Assembly (NCBI RefSeq): GCF_900115685.1
Contig: NZ_FOXJ01000006.1
Span: 62,001 to 126,000 of the forward strand
Direction: 5' to 3'
Origin: Variovorax sp. 770b2
GTDB lineage: Bacteria; Pseudomonadota; Gammaproteobacteria; Burkholderiales; Burkholderiaceae_C
Length of the DNA stretch: 64,000 nt
Shown: piece by piece, positions 1-8,495 of the stretch
Position numbering within the stretch: the stretch's first letter is position 1
Layout: each line of letters opens with the position of its first letter
Notes under the pieces: model-generated
What the model was told of the DNA's origin: nothing
What the model saw: only the letters and a program-made list of their open reading frames with translations
Database searches by the model: none
Position numbers and translations under genes: made by a program

Positions 1-391
1 CGACCTGCTCCGCGGTGCCTACCGGCGCGGTGGACTTGCAGACGACCACGGCATCGCGATCGCGGTGCTGCCCGATGCTGCGGGCCACGGCCATCACATG
101 CCGCAGATCGACATCGCCTTCTGCATCGGCCGGCGTGTTGACCACGATGAAGAGAACCTCGCCATGCAGGCTGGCCGCGCGCTCGTCGGCCGTGAATTGC
201 AGCGTTCCTGCGGCGAGGCCCGCGGCCACCAGCGCCTCCAGCCCCGGCTCGTGCAACGGCATCCGGCCCTGCCGCAGCCCCTCGATGCGGCGCGCATCGG
301 CGTCCGCGCACAGCACCTCGTGCCCGGCTTCGGCCAGGCAGGCGGCGAAGGTGAGGCCCACATAACCGGCGCCGAAGATGGCCAGCTTCAT
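1..391 (-). CDS. ugd: UDP-glucose 6-dehydrogenase (N-terminal part, cut by window edge)
   Basis: Only the first 130 codons are visible; the rest lies beyond the left edge. The protein starts MKLAIFGAGYVG, the N-terminal Rossmann GxGYVG signature (residues 7-12) of the UDP-glucose/GDP-mannose dehydrogenase family. It continues with a HEPGLE segment and a CKSTAPVGT stretch, which matches the family KSTxPVGT motif. Family members oxidise a nucleotide sugar twice with NAD+ to the uronic acid in the cytoplasm, a precursor of exopolysaccharide. A divergent glycosyltransferase gene begins about 110 bases upstream, so the two may share a regulatory region. UDP-glucose is the likeliest substrate. The GDP-mannose or UDP-N-acetyl-sugar branches cannot be excluded from this fragment. 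Confidence 0.85.
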   Translation of the reverse strand, partial: MKLAIFGAGYVGLTFAACLAEAGHEVLCADADARRIEGLRQGRMPLHEPGLEALVAAGLAAGTLQFTADERAASLHGEVLFIVVNTPADAEGDVDLRHVMAVARSIGQHRDRDAVVVCKSTAPVGTAEQV

Positions 392-499
392 GCGGAAACC
401 CCTTGCCGTACCCCTTCCCTAAGGCACTGGCAGCGGCGGCGGTTGTGAGATAAAAGCAGGATGCAAGCCTTCAAAACAATGTCCGGACAGGAAAATTCG

Positions 500-1531
500 A
501 TGATGCCCGATCAAGTTGCCGCGCGGTGCGCGCTGGTCCTGGAGACCAACAACCTGCGCGGCGGAGCGGATGCCGAAGCCGCTGCCAGCACCAGCCTGCA
601 GCGCCTGGTCGCCCTGCTGGCGAAGCAGCGGGTGCCGCTCACGGCGCTCGCGCAAGTGGTCATCACCCATGACGGCCTGAGCGCCGCATCCTGCGACGCC
701 GTCACCGCGCTGGCAGGCCGCCCCATCGACTTCGTTCGCATCGATGCCGCCACCGGCTACTACGACGCCAAGAACGTCGGCTTCGCGGCCACCGATGCGG
801 CGCGCTGCGACCACGTGGTGTTCGCCGATGCCGACTGCCTCCCCGCCGACGACTGGCTGCTGCAGATGCTCACGCCGTTCACGCGCGGCGCCGACGCGCC
901 CGCGGTGGTGGCCGGCCGCACGAGCTATGCGGCCAACATCGTGGGCACCGCGCTCACGACCATCGACTTCATGTACTTCCCCAACGCCGACCACGCAGGC
1001 GCCACGAGCAACTTCTACGCGAACAACGTCGCCTTCCGCCGCGATGTGTTCGAGCAGCACAGCTACCAGGCGCTCGATGGCGTGTACCGCGCGCACTGCC
1101 AGGTGCTGGGCATGCGCCTGAAGGCCGCCAACGTGCCCATCCACTACGCGGCCGCGGCCCACACCGAGCATCGCCTGCCCGACACGCGCGCCGAGGCGCT
1201 CAAGCTGCGCTGGATGCGCGGGCAGGACACTTATTCGCTCACGCCGCACCTCTTGCGCAGCTACGTGTCGGCGCGCTGGCAGTGGCTTGCCAGGAGCGGG
1301 CCGATCGGTCCGCTGTGCGTGCTGTTCACGCGGCTGCGTTTCAGCGTGCGCGCGCTCAATCACCAGGACCTGCCGCCCCTGCGCGGCCTGCGATGGCTCG
1401 CGGGCGTGGCGTTGATCGTGGGCTTCTCGGCCATCGACATGCTGGGCGCGTTCGCACGCGGCATCGGCCTGCACACGACGGGCCGCACGAACGCGGATGC
1501 CCAGGCGCTTTCCTACCACCGCCCGACATGA
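500..1531 (+). CDS. Glycosyltransferase family 2 protein
   Basis: This is a GT-A fold glycosyltransferase, predicted to move a sugar from a nucleotide donor to a growing glycan at the inner face of the membrane. The FADADCLPADDWL segment supplies the DxD-like metal/nucleotide site. A hydrophobic stretch near the C-terminus (VALIVGFSAIDMLGAF) may anchor it to the membrane. I prefer the start at 500 because a GGACAGG-like ribosome-binding site lies just upstream. An in-frame ATG at 461 would add 13 residues. The stop overlaps the next start in an ATGA, so translation is probably coupled. With the nucleotide-sugar dehydrogenase opposite and a second glycosyltransferase downstream, it fits a glycan biosynthesis cluster. 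Acceptor and donor are unknown. Confidence 0.82.
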   Translation: MMPDQVAARCALVLETNNLRGGADAEAAASTSLQRLVALLAKQRVPLTALAQVVITHDGLSAASCDAVTALAGRPIDFVRIDAATGYYDAKNVGFAATDAARCDHVVFADADCLPADDWLLQMLTPFTRGADAPAVVAGRTSYAANIVGTALTTIDFMYFPNADHAGATSNFYANNVAFRRDVFEQHSYQALDGVYRAHCQVLGMRLKAANVPIHYAAAAHTEHRLPDTRAEALKLRWMRGQDTYSLTPHLLRSYVSARWQWLARSGPIGPLCVLFTRLRFSVRALNHQDLPPLRGLRWLAGVALIVGFSAIDMLGAFARGIGLHTTGRTNADAQALSYHRPT

Positions 1532-2523
1532 ACAAGAAAAACATCTTCAGCCTCCTCGTGCTGGCCGGCGCATGCGTCACCGCCGGCGCCGCCGACTTCA
1601 CCGGCCGTGGCGTCTTCAACTTCAAGTCCGACAGCGGCTGCCCCTTCTCCGCACTCGCGGGCCCCGCCAACGAATGCAACCGCCTCGCGCTGGACGATGC
1701 CGACACGCGCGCCGCGCTCGACAGCGCGGCGCACACCATCCGCTTTGCCAACCCGCGCATCTACGGCGAGAAGACCATCGTGGGCGATGTGCTGCTGCAA
1801 GGCTCCGGCCAGTCGCGCAACAGCGGCCAGCGCGTGCCGCTCACCTTCCACGCACTGCTGAGCCGCTCGGGCAACGAGTGGTCGGTGAGCAGCCATGCGC
1901 ACTCGCCCATCGGCGGAGAGTTCAGCGACATCAAGATCGATCCGTACCAGGTCGTGGTGATCCAGGGCAGCGCCGAGCGCGTGGTGTTCACGCCGACGCA
2001 GATCGGCGAGACGCTCTCCAAGCCATCGATCGCCGCGCGGCTCGCCAACGAGATCGTGCAGGTGCAGGACAACCGGACGGGCGGCGCCACGGATGCGGAC
2101 ATCACCGTCGGGCTGGGCCTGAGCCGCGCCTCCAAGTCGGTGGCGCGCGCGCGTTTCCGCGCACCTTCGGCCAAGGGCGGCGAGCTCTCCGAGGCGATGC
2201 GGCAAGGCAACTGGTCGCTCGAACTGCAGGCGCTGAGCGGGCAGATCCCGCGCCAGGTAGTGCAGCGCGACCTGTTCCTCTATGGCCTCGAATCGCAGTC
2301 GCTGTTGCAGCCGTTGGTGCAGCGCGGCTTCAGGAAGAACGAGAAGCTGGTGCTCGGTGCCGCGGGCGGCAAGGGCTACGTGCGCTACGACGGCCAGCAG
2401 CGCGAGTTCGCCGGCGCCGATGCATCGGCGCGCGCGTTCCTGCAGGACAGCTTCATCGGCCTCGTGCTCGGTTGGCAGCAACAGCAGCCGCAGCCCCCGG
2501 TGGCAAAGGCCGATGGACGCTGA
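1528..2523 (+). CDS. Exported protein of unknown function in glycan cluster
   Basis: This 331-residue protein has a clear signal peptide (MNKKNIFSLLVLAGACVTAGA, then ADF), so it is exported to the periplasm or beyond. I recognise no enzymatic motif. The mature part is rich in short beta-prone segments and has a glutamine/proline tail (WQQQQPQPP). The start overlaps the preceding glycosyltransferase stop by ATGA, and its own stop lies 8 bases inside the next gene, so it belongs to a compact operon. Context suggests a periplasmic role in polysaccharide assembly or export, but this is inference only. Confidence 0.7.
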   Translation: MNKKNIFSLLVLAGACVTAGAADFTGRGVFNFKSDSGCPFSALAGPANECNRLALDDADTRAALDSAAHTIRFANPRIYGEKTIVGDVLLQGSGQSRNSGQRVPLTFHALLSRSGNEWSVSSHAHSPIGGEFSDIKIDPYQVVVIQGSAERVVFTPTQIGETLSKPSIAARLANEIVQVQDNRTGGATDADITVGLGLSRASKSVARARFRAPSAKGGELSEAMRQGNWSLELQALSGQIPRQVVQRDLFLYGLESQSLLQPLVQRGFRKNEKLVLGAAGGKGYVRYDGQQREFAGADASARAFLQDSFIGLVLGWQQQQPQPPVAKADGR

Positions 2524-3274
2524 CACCGCCCCGGCGAACGCGGCATTCGACTGCCTCGCGCCGCCGCAACTGCGCGGCTGGCCGGCCCTGCAGGCACGGC
2601 TGGTGCACCGCATCAAGCGCGCCGCCTTGCGCCAGATGCATGCGAGCCGCGCCGGTGAAGTGATGCTGCTGCGCCTCTACCTGGTCGGCGAGGAATCGTC
2701 CGAGCAGGCGCTGCAGCGCGAGCTGCGCGCGAGCGCCCCCGAGTGGCTCACGCGCCAGCTCGACCAGCACCTGGCCGACGAGCAGTTGCATGCGCGGCTC
2801 TTCGCCGATGCCATCGTCGAGCGCGGCGGCACCGCGCAAGCGGCTGCATCGCCCGAAGAAGCACCGCAGCCCGACTGGCTGAGCCAGCGCAAGCTCGCGC
2901 GCTGGCAGCGCCTCATCCAGCGCCATGCGCCGCACTTCGCGCACGGCGGCTTGGTGCCGGCCTATGCAATCGGCCTGGCCGCCGAGCAGATGGCCTCGCG
3001 CATCCTGCAACGCCACTGCGCGCTGATCGGTCCGCAGCATGCGCTGCACCCGTTGCTCACGCGCGTGCTCGCCGACGAAGACCGCCACATTCGCCTCTGC
3101 AGCCACACGCTGCAGCGCTGCGTGGCGCCGCATGAAGAAGCCAGGCTCGCGCAGTTGATGCACGAGGTGCGCGACACCGAGCGCGGCTTCGGCATCACCG
3201 GCGCGCTGGGCATGTACGCGGCCGGCCTGGCCCTGCGCCTGCGCCCCGGCAGCGCACGGCCGGCGGTCGCCTGA
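2513..3274 (+). CDS. Ferritin-like di-iron protein in glycan operon
   Basis: A 253-residue mostly helical protein without a signal peptide. It carries the set of residues expected for a four-helix-bundle di-iron site: Glu49, Glu90-x-x-His93, Glu148 and Glu179-x-x-His182. This two-ExxH pattern is seen in ferritin-like oxidases, hydroxylases and aldehyde decarbonylase-like proteins. The start at 2513 overlaps the previous gene by 11 bases, and the next glycosyltransferase begins 9 bases after its stop, which ties it to the operon. A di-iron oxygenase acting on a sugar, lipid carrier or acyl group is possible, as is an iron-storage-like role. The substrate cannot be told from sequence. Confidence 0.72.
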   Translation: MDADTAPANAAFDCLAPPQLRGWPALQARLVHRIKRAALRQMHASRAGEVMLLRLYLVGEESSEQALQRELRASAPEWLTRQLDQHLADEQLHARLFADAIVERGGTAQAAASPEEAPQPDWLSQRKLARWQRLIQRHAPHFAHGGLVPAYAIGLAAEQMASRILQRHCALIGPQHALHPLLTRVLADEDRHIRLCSHTLQRCVAPHEEARLAQLMHEVRDTERGFGITGALGMYAAGLALRLRPGSARPAVA

Positions 3275-3282
3275 GTCGATCG

Positions 3283-4416
3283 ATGCCGCCGCGCATCGTC
3301 TACCTGGCGACCGCGGACGCGCGCGGCCACCTGATGCGCGCGCAGCTCATCGCGCATTCGCTGCGCGCCGCGGGCGCCAGCGTGCAGGTGCTCACCACCT
3401 CCGAGGAGGGCGCACGCTTTCTCGCGGGCTTCGGCATCGAGGCGCCAGTGCTCTCGCGCCACTACGCGGTGCAGTTCGACCGCGAGCAGAACATGCTGCG
3501 CCGCGAGACCGACCGCAACGTGGCGCACTACATGTTCCGCCCGGGACGCATGCTGCGCGACATCGTGCGGCTGCGCGCGTGGTTCCGCGATGCGGACCTG
3601 GTGGTGAACGACTCCTTCCACCCGGCGCTGCTGTTCATGGGCTGGATGCCGGGCTGGCGGCGCAAGGTGGTGCATGTGTACGGCGCGAGCCTGCGGCATG
3701 CACTGGAGACCAATTTCAGCGGGCGCATGCCGGCGTGGATGGCAGGCATCTTCGGCCGCATCGTCGCGTGGCAGATCGACCGCAGCCGCGCCCGCATTGC
3801 GCACGACTTCGCCTACGGCGAGCCGCAGGCCGACGGCCGCGGCGGTCACCAACTCGCCACGCCGGTGGCGGTGATGGGCGCCGACACCGAAGCGCACGAC
3901 GACCTCGCGCCGCAGGCCGCGGTCTATCTCAATCCGCATTTCGAAGAAGCCGCGCTGGCCGAGGGCCTGGAGCGCGGCCTGGCCGATGCGCGCGTGCCGG
4001 CGCACCTCGTCGGCGAAGGCTATGCGCAACGCGCGGGCTGGCACGCGCAGGACGAGCACTGGATCGAGATGGCCGCGCGCAGCGCCTTCATCGTCTCGGC
4101 ACCCGGCATGGCAGCGCTGTCGATCGCGGCGGTGTACCGCAAGCCCATCCTGCTGCTCCTGACCGACCAGCCCGAGCAGGCGATCAATGCGCAGCGCGCC
4201 GCGCAGCTGGGCCTGCACCACCGCACCGTGGTGTGGCAAGGCCGCACCGGAGATTTCGCACGGGCCGTGACGACGGCGGCGAGCGAGCTGCTCGCGCTGG
4301 CCGACAACGGCAACGGCCCGCAAGCGGCGCAGAAGGGCCGCGAGGCCGCCATCGCCCGCCTGCAGCACTGGACGGTGCTGCTCTACGGCCTCGCGTCCGC
4401 GAAACCTAACCGGTAG
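3283..4416 (+). CDS. GT-B-type glycosyltransferase-like protein
   Basis: This 377-residue protein begins PRIVYLATADARGHLMRAQLIAHSL, the GH-containing N-terminal strand-loop-helix typical of GT-B enzymes related to GT1/GT28 (MGT, MurG type). A C-terminal half with SAPGMAALSIAAVYRKPILLL and DQPEQAINAQ resembles the nucleotide-sugar binding region, where a glycine-rich turn precedes AAxxxKPxLLxP and a conserved Q. It is predicted to be cytoplasmic or membrane-associated and to transfer a sugar onto a lipid or glycan. It is the last plus-strand gene of the cluster. Its 3' end overlaps the convergent neighbour by 11 bases. Donor and acceptor are unknown. Confidence 0.7.
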   Translation: MPPRIVYLATADARGHLMRAQLIAHSLRAAGASVQVLTTSEEGARFLAGFGIEAPVLSRHYAVQFDREQNMLRRETDRNVAHYMFRPGRMLRDIVRLRAWFRDADLVVNDSFHPALLFMGWMPGWRRKVVHVYGASLRHALETNFSGRMPAWMAGIFGRIVAWQIDRSRARIAHDFAYGEPQADGRGGHQLATPVAVMGADTEAHDDLAPQAAVYLNPHFEEAALAEGLERGLADARVPAHLVGEGYAQRAGWHAQDEHWIEMAARSAFIVSAPGMAALSIAAVYRKPILLLLTDQPEQAINAQRAAQLGLHHRTVVWQGRTGDFARAVTTAASELLALADNGNGPQAAQKGREAAIARLQHWTVLLYGLASAKPNR

Positions 4417-6061
4417 CGCCGCGCGCCGAATCTCGCAGCGCGCGGAACACCCGGGCCAGCGCGCGCACCGGCCGCATCTCGGACCACTGCACCGACGACG
4501 CCGGGGGCGGCATCGAGACCACGCCCCGCGCCGTGCGCAGCGATATCTGCATTTTCCTGAGCATGAAGCCCGGCTTCGCGACCGCGCGGCGTCCGCTGCC
4601 GCGACCCGCATCGGCCACGACGAACTGCAGCACCAGGCACTTCCTGCCGGCTGTCGGTTGCACCTCGAACACAAGGCTGCGCCGCTTCGCGCCCGTGGTG
4701 CAGGAGCCGGGCAGCACCACGCCATCGAACATCGCGTGCACGCTCGTGGCCTTGAGGTTGCTGCGCAAGTCGACGCGAACTTCGAGGCGGTGCGGCTGCT
4801 GGTGCGAGAGCGAGTCCGACAGCGACGGCAGCGGGATCACCAGGCACGCAAGCTCGCCGACGCTCCTGGCGCCCTCGGCATCGGGCGGCGCCCAGCCCTG
4901 GCTCAGCCAGCCCGTGGCGGGGCTGCCGGGGGGGAACAGGGAGGGGCGACTCAGCTGGAGTTCGGCCACGTCGTGCAGGCCGCCGCTCTGGTCGTCGAAG
5001 CCCCAGCGGGTCATGAAGGCCCGGTCGATGGCCGTGGCGGGCCACGCGGCGAAGTGGCGTGGCGCCGCATCGCCGACGCCGCTGATGGCGGTCATGAAAT
5101 CCATTGCGCCGAGTTCGGGCCCGACGGGAATCCACTCCGAGCACGCCACCGGCAGTTGCCCCGCCGCGTTGCGGTCGGCACGGATCAGCGCATGCGCGGG
5201 CTTGCGGAAATAGCGCGCCTCGGTGAGCACGCTGGACGACAGGCTGGCCGCGAAGTGCACGTTGGCCGCCGACAGCAGCGCATAGGTGTTCTCCTCGGTC
5301 CACGCCACGTTGGGAATGGCCCGCGCGACCGGCGCGAGATCGTGCAGCGCGGGCTCGTAGGGATGCGGCTTGATCACCAGCAGGTCGACGCTGCGCGCCA
5401 GTTCGCGCAGCGGCGCGACCACGCTCGCGGGGTGCATGGTGCGCCCGCCGCTCACCAGCGACAGGTCGACCAGGCTCTGGCCGAAGAAGAGCCCGATGCG
5501 AAGCCGCGGATCGAACAGCGCCGGCGCGCCGTGCCGCGCGAAATGGCCCTTGAGCGCGGCCGCGTGGTTCCAGAACACCTCCTCATCGACACGGCGCGCC
5601 TGCAGCGCGGCGGCGATGACCGGGTCGTTCGTGCGCGCGCAGAAATGCAGGTGCTCGGTGAAGCGGCGCGGATCGATCTCCACGTCCAGGTAGCTCGCGC
5701 CGCTGCGCGCAATGCAGTGCTGCAGCGCCGGCGTGAGGCCCCAGCCGATCACCAGGCACCCGGGATCGAAGGCCGGCATGCCGTCCCGGCCATGCACGGG
5801 CAGCAGGTCGGCGATGCAGGCGCGGGCCCAGCCGGCGGGCGTCGCGGGCAGGTCGAGCCGGGCCATGAGGCGCGCCACGTCGATGCGGCCGCCTTCGGAC
5901 AGCGGCGCCACCTCGCGCACCGGCAGGCCCAGGCGGCCGAGCGTGGAATCGAAGAAGCCCCGCAGGAATCGCCGGTTCGCGGCGTGGTACTGAAGACCGT
6001 TGGCGGCGGACCGAAAGAAATCGTCCGCGAAGATGACGTGATTGAACCGGCGGGTTGTCAT
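4406..6061 (-). CDS. Large protein with capsule-synthesis-like KPHP motif
   Basis: A 551-residue protein with no signal peptide. The middle contains LLVIKPHPYEPALH, followed by an ASLSSSVLTEARYFRKPAHAL stretch. This combination (KPHP plus a serine-rich loop and KP) is typical of capsular polysaccharide synthesis and poly-sugar transferase families with a GT-B-like fold. The C-terminal 170 or so residues are beta-rich (RLEVRVDLRSNLKATSVHAM and onward) and resemble a jelly-roll accessory domain. It faces the glycosyltransferase operon tail to tail with an 11-base overlap, so the two transcripts are partly antisense. A glycan role is inferred from motif and context. The exact reaction is unknown. 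Confidence 0.55.
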   Translation of the reverse strand: MTTRRFNHVIFADDFFRSAANGLQYHAANRRFLRGFFDSTLGRLGLPVREVAPLSEGGRIDVARLMARLDLPATPAGWARACIADLLPVHGRDGMPAFDPGCLVIGWGLTPALQHCIARSGASYLDVEIDPRRFTEHLHFCARTNDPVIAAALQARRVDEEVFWNHAAALKGHFARHGAPALFDPRLRIGLFFGQSLVDLSLVSGGRTMHPASVVAPLRELARSVDLLVIKPHPYEPALHDLAPVARAIPNVAWTEENTYALLSAANVHFAASLSSSVLTEARYFRKPAHALIRADRNAAGQLPVACSEWIPVGPELGAMDFMTAISGVGDAAPRHFAAWPATAIDRAFMTRWGFDDQSGGLHDVAELQLSRPSLFPPGSPATGWLSQGWAPPDAEGARSVGELACLVIPLPSLSDSLSHQQPHRLEVRVDLRSNLKATSVHAMFDGVVLPGSCTTGAKRRSLVFEVQPTAGRKCLVLQFVVADAGRGSGRRAVAKPGFMLRKMQISLRTARGVVSMPPPASSVQWSEMRPVRALARVFRALRDSARGATG

Positions 6062-6230
6062 TGACTGGGTGCGAGCCGGCCTGCCTTGTGCAACCCGCCC
6101 GCGCGACCTTCCATGTGCGATGCGCCAATCTAGGCAGCCACTCTTAGTTCAGAGTGAGAACGGCGGTCCGCCCGCGCAAAGTTCGTGCAAAGGCCCCGTA
6201 AAGCGGGCTGAAACATTGCCTCTTTTTTAA
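6062..6230. other. Intergenic region upstream of 6061 gene
   Basis: These 169 bases separate the start of the capsule-like gene from the stop of the Bug-family gene, both on the minus strand. The stretch is locally richer in A+T around 6125-6230 and has a run of T at 6223-6228 next to the Bug-protein stop. It probably holds the promoter of the 4406-6061 gene. No clean hairpin terminator or named operator could be identified. Confidence 0.4.
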
Positions 6231-7208
6231 TCAATCGAGCGACAGGTTGAGGCTCTTGATCAGCGGATGCCAGCGCGCCGTCTCCTCGCCGATGAGCGCC
6301 TCGAACCGGGCCGGCGTGCTGCCCACCGGCTCGACGCCGGACTCGGCGAGCTTGCGCAGCACCGCCGGGTTGTGGATCGCGCTGGCCATCGACTGCTGCA
6401 GCCGCGCCACCAGCTCGGGCGGCGTGCCTGCGGGCACCGCCAGGCCCATGAGCGCGGCCGCCTCGACGCGCGGCATGCCGAGCTCCGCGAAGGTGGGCAC
6501 CGCGGGCAACTGAAGCAGGCGCGTGGCATTGGCGACCGCCAGGGCGCGCGCCTTGCCGCTCTGGATGAAACGGTTGGCCGCGGCCAGGTCGCTCATCATC
6601 ACGGGCAACTGGCCGCCCGCGAGATCGGCCAGCGCGGGCGCGGCGCCGCGGTAGGGCACGTGCACCATGCGCAGCCCGGCCTCGCGCTGGAGCAATTCCA
6701 TCGCCAGGTGCTGCGGCGTGCCGGTGCCGGCGGAGGCGAAGCTGACCTTGCCGGGAAAGGCCTGCGCATCCGCGATGAAGGCGCGCGCGTCCTTCACGCC
6801 GCTGGCGGGGCCGACCAACAGCACCATCGGCAGCCGGGCGAGCAGCGTGACCGGCGCGAAGTCGCGCGCCGGGTTGTAGCTGAGGTTGCGGTACAGCGCC
6901 GGGTTGAACACCAGCGTGCCGTTGTCGGCCGAGAGCACGGTGTAGCCATCGGCCGGCGCGCGTGCCGCCTCGATGGCGCCGAGCGCGGTGTTGCCGCCGG
7001 CGCGGTTCTCGATCTGCACCGGCTGGCCCGTGTCGATGGCCAGTTGGGTGCCGATGGTGCGCGCGACGATGTCGGCGATGGTGCCGGCGGGGTACGGCAC
7101 GATCCAGCGGATCGGCCGGGCCGGGAATTCGCGCTGCGCGTGCGCTGCCCTGCCCGACACGAGCGCGAGGGCCAGTGCCGCAAGCTTGCGTCGGGACAGG
7201 CCAGGCAT
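6231..7208 (-). CDS. Bug/TctC-family tripartite tricarboxylate transporter substrate-binding protein
   Basis: A 325-residue periplasmic binding protein. The signal peptide MPGLSRRKLAALALALVSGRAAHA is followed by the family hallmark FPARPIRWIVPYPAGTIADIVAR. Later come the GGNTALGAIEAARAPADGYT and FASAGTGTPQHLAMELL segments seen in Bug proteins. Family members bind carboxylates or small aromatic acids and usually work with TctA/TctB membrane proteins, which are absent here, so it is an orphan. ATG 7208 was chosen because it gives the signal peptide and lies 4 bases after the VWA gene stop. This makes it the last gene of the MoxR/VWA operon, an unusual setting. The ligand is unknown. Confidence 0.88.
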   Translation of the reverse strand: MPGLSRRKLAALALALVSGRAAHAQREFPARPIRWIVPYPAGTIADIVARTIGTQLAIDTGQPVQIENRAGGNTALGAIEAARAPADGYTVLSADNGTLVFNPALYRNLSYNPARDFAPVTLLARLPMVLLVGPASGVKDARAFIADAQAFPGKVSFASAGTGTPQHLAMELLQREAGLRMVHVPYRGAAPALADLAGGQLPVMMSDLAAANRFIQSGKARALAVANATRLLQLPAVPTFAELGMPRVEAAALMGLAVPAGTPPELVARLQQSMASAIHNPAVLRKLAESGVEPVGSTPARFEALIGEETARWHPLIKSLNLSLD

Positions 7209-7212
7209 CAGC

Positions 7213-8430
7213 TCACGCGGCGCGGCTGGTCTTGAGGCCCTGGCCGGCGGCCCAGGTCGCGACGTCTTCGCGCTTGATGGCGGCAGCCATGAGCCCCGGG
7301 AACGCATCGGGCGTGCACGCGAACGAGGGCACGCCGAGCGCGGCCAGCTTGGCGGCGAGATCGCGGTCGTAGGCTGGCGCGCCCTCGTCGCTGAGCGCGA
7401 GCAGCGCGATGAACTGCACGCCGGCCTCGACCAGCTCGTTGGCGCGGCGCAGCAGGTTGGCTTCCACGCCGCCCTCGTACAGGTCGGAGATCAGGATGAG
7501 GATGGTGTTGCGCGGCTCGCGCACCAGGCTCTGGCAGTAGCCGACGGCGCCGTTGATGTCGGTGCCGCCGCCCAGCTGCACGCCGAACAGCAGGTCCACC
7601 GGGTCCTGCAGCTGCTCGGTCATGTCGACCACGGCGGTGTCGAACACCACGAGCTTGGTCGCCACCGCGGGCAGGCTCGCCATCACCGCGCCGAAGATGC
7701 TCGAGTAGACGACCGAGGCCGCCATCGATCCGCTCTGGTCGATGCACAGGATCACCTCGCGCTGCGGCTGGCGGGCCTTGCGGCCGTAGCCGACCAGCGT
7801 CTGCGGCACCACGGTGCGGTATTCGGGTTGCCAGTGGCGCAGGTTGGCGCGGATGGTGCGGTTCCAGTCGATCTCCGAATGGCGCGGGCGGCGGTTGCGC
7901 TGGCTGCGATTGAGCGCGCCGCTCACGGCGCTGCGCATCGGCTCCTCGAGCTTCTTCATGAGCTCGTCGACCACCTTGCGCACCACGGCGCGCGCGGTGT
8001 CCTTGGTGCCGGCCGGGATCACGCTGGACAGCGCCACGAGGTTGGCGACCAGGTGCACGTCGGGCTGCGCGTTCTCCAGCATCTCGGGCTGCAGCAGCAT
8101 CTGGCGCAGGTTCAGGCGCTCCATCGCATCGCGCTGCATCACCTGCACCACCTGGCTCGGGAAGTACTTGCGGATGTCGCCGAGCCAGCGCGCCACGCTG
8201 GGCGCCGAATCGCCGCGGCCGCCGCGCTGCCCGCCCTGGCCGAGGCCGCGCCGGCCATCGGCTTCGTAGAGCGCGGCGAGCGCCTGGTCGATCTCGCGCA
8301 CGCGGCCCTCGACGGCGCCGCAGCTGGCGTTGGCCTCGCTGCCGAGCACGAGGCGCCAGCGCTGCAGGCGGCCGGTCGGCGGCAATACTTCTTCTTCGGT
8401 GTCGGCGGGGTCCTGAAGATTCGCGGTCAT
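7213..8430 (-). CDS. VWA domain-containing protein of a MoxR cluster
   Basis: A 405-residue soluble protein. The N-terminal half is charged and helical. The C-terminal half is a von Willebrand factor A domain with a canonical MIDAS, DQSGSM (DxSxS at residues 231-235), plus downstream GGGTDI and ISDLYEGG segments that supply the remaining metal ligands. VWA proteins paired with MoxR AAA+ ATPases usually act as metal-dependent adaptors that present a client to the ATPase. The start codon sits 6 bases after a perfect GGAGGT inside the preceding micro-ORF and overlaps that micro-ORF stop as ATGA. It is the downstream member of the SWIM/DUF5691/MoxR/DUF5682 operon. The biological client is unknown. 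Confidence 0.88.
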   Translation of the reverse strand: MTANLQDPADTEEEVLPPTGRLQRWRLVLGSEANASCGAVEGRVREIDQALAALYEADGRRGLGQGGQRGGRGDSAPSVARWLGDIRKYFPSQVVQVMQRDAMERLNLRQMLLQPEMLENAQPDVHLVANLVALSSVIPAGTKDTARAVVRKVVDELMKKLEEPMRSAVSGALNRSQRNRRPRHSEIDWNRTIRANLRHWQPEYRTVVPQTLVGYGRKARQPQREVILCIDQSGSMAASVVYSSIFGAVMASLPAVATKLVVFDTAVVDMTEQLQDPVDLLFGVQLGGGTDINGAVGYCQSLVREPRNTILILISDLYEGGVEANLLRRANELVEAGVQFIALLALSDEGAPAYDRDLAAKLAALGVPSFACTPDAFPGLMAAAIKREDVATWAAGQGLKTSRAA

Positions 8431-8495
8431 TGAAATACCTCCGTGCTTCGCACTGCGGTGCGAGCTTGCTTGGGGCGGCCCGGCGCGGCGCTCAT
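8427..8495 (-). CDS. Coupled micro-ORF (22 aa), copy nearest the VWA gene
   Basis: A 22-codon frame on the minus strand that begins MSAAPGRPKQ and ends STEVFQ. Its ATG overlaps the stop of the upstream micro-ORF (ATGA at 8492-8495), and its own TGA overlaps the VWA start (ATGA at 8427-8430). It therefore fills the gap exactly, and ribosomes finishing one frame could restart on the next. It is nearly identical to the frame at 8492-8560 (one base difference, Lys to Glu) and related to the one at 13676-13738. It may encode a real peptide or serve as a translational relay that carries the next gene's ribosome-binding site. No homologue is known to me. Confidence 0.45.
   Translation of the reverse strand: MSAAPGRPKQARTAVRSTEVFQ
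8437..8442 (-). promoter_or_regulatory. Perfect Shine-Dalgarno GGAGGT for the VWA gene, inside micro-ORF
   Basis: On the minus strand GGAGGT lies 6 bases before the ATG at 8430. It is formed by the codons of the micro-ORF C-terminus (ACG GAG GTA). The tandem copy 65 bases upstream has GAAGGT at the same place, and the micro-ORF at 13676-13738 again has GGAGGT 6 bases before the next start. Confidence 0.7.
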
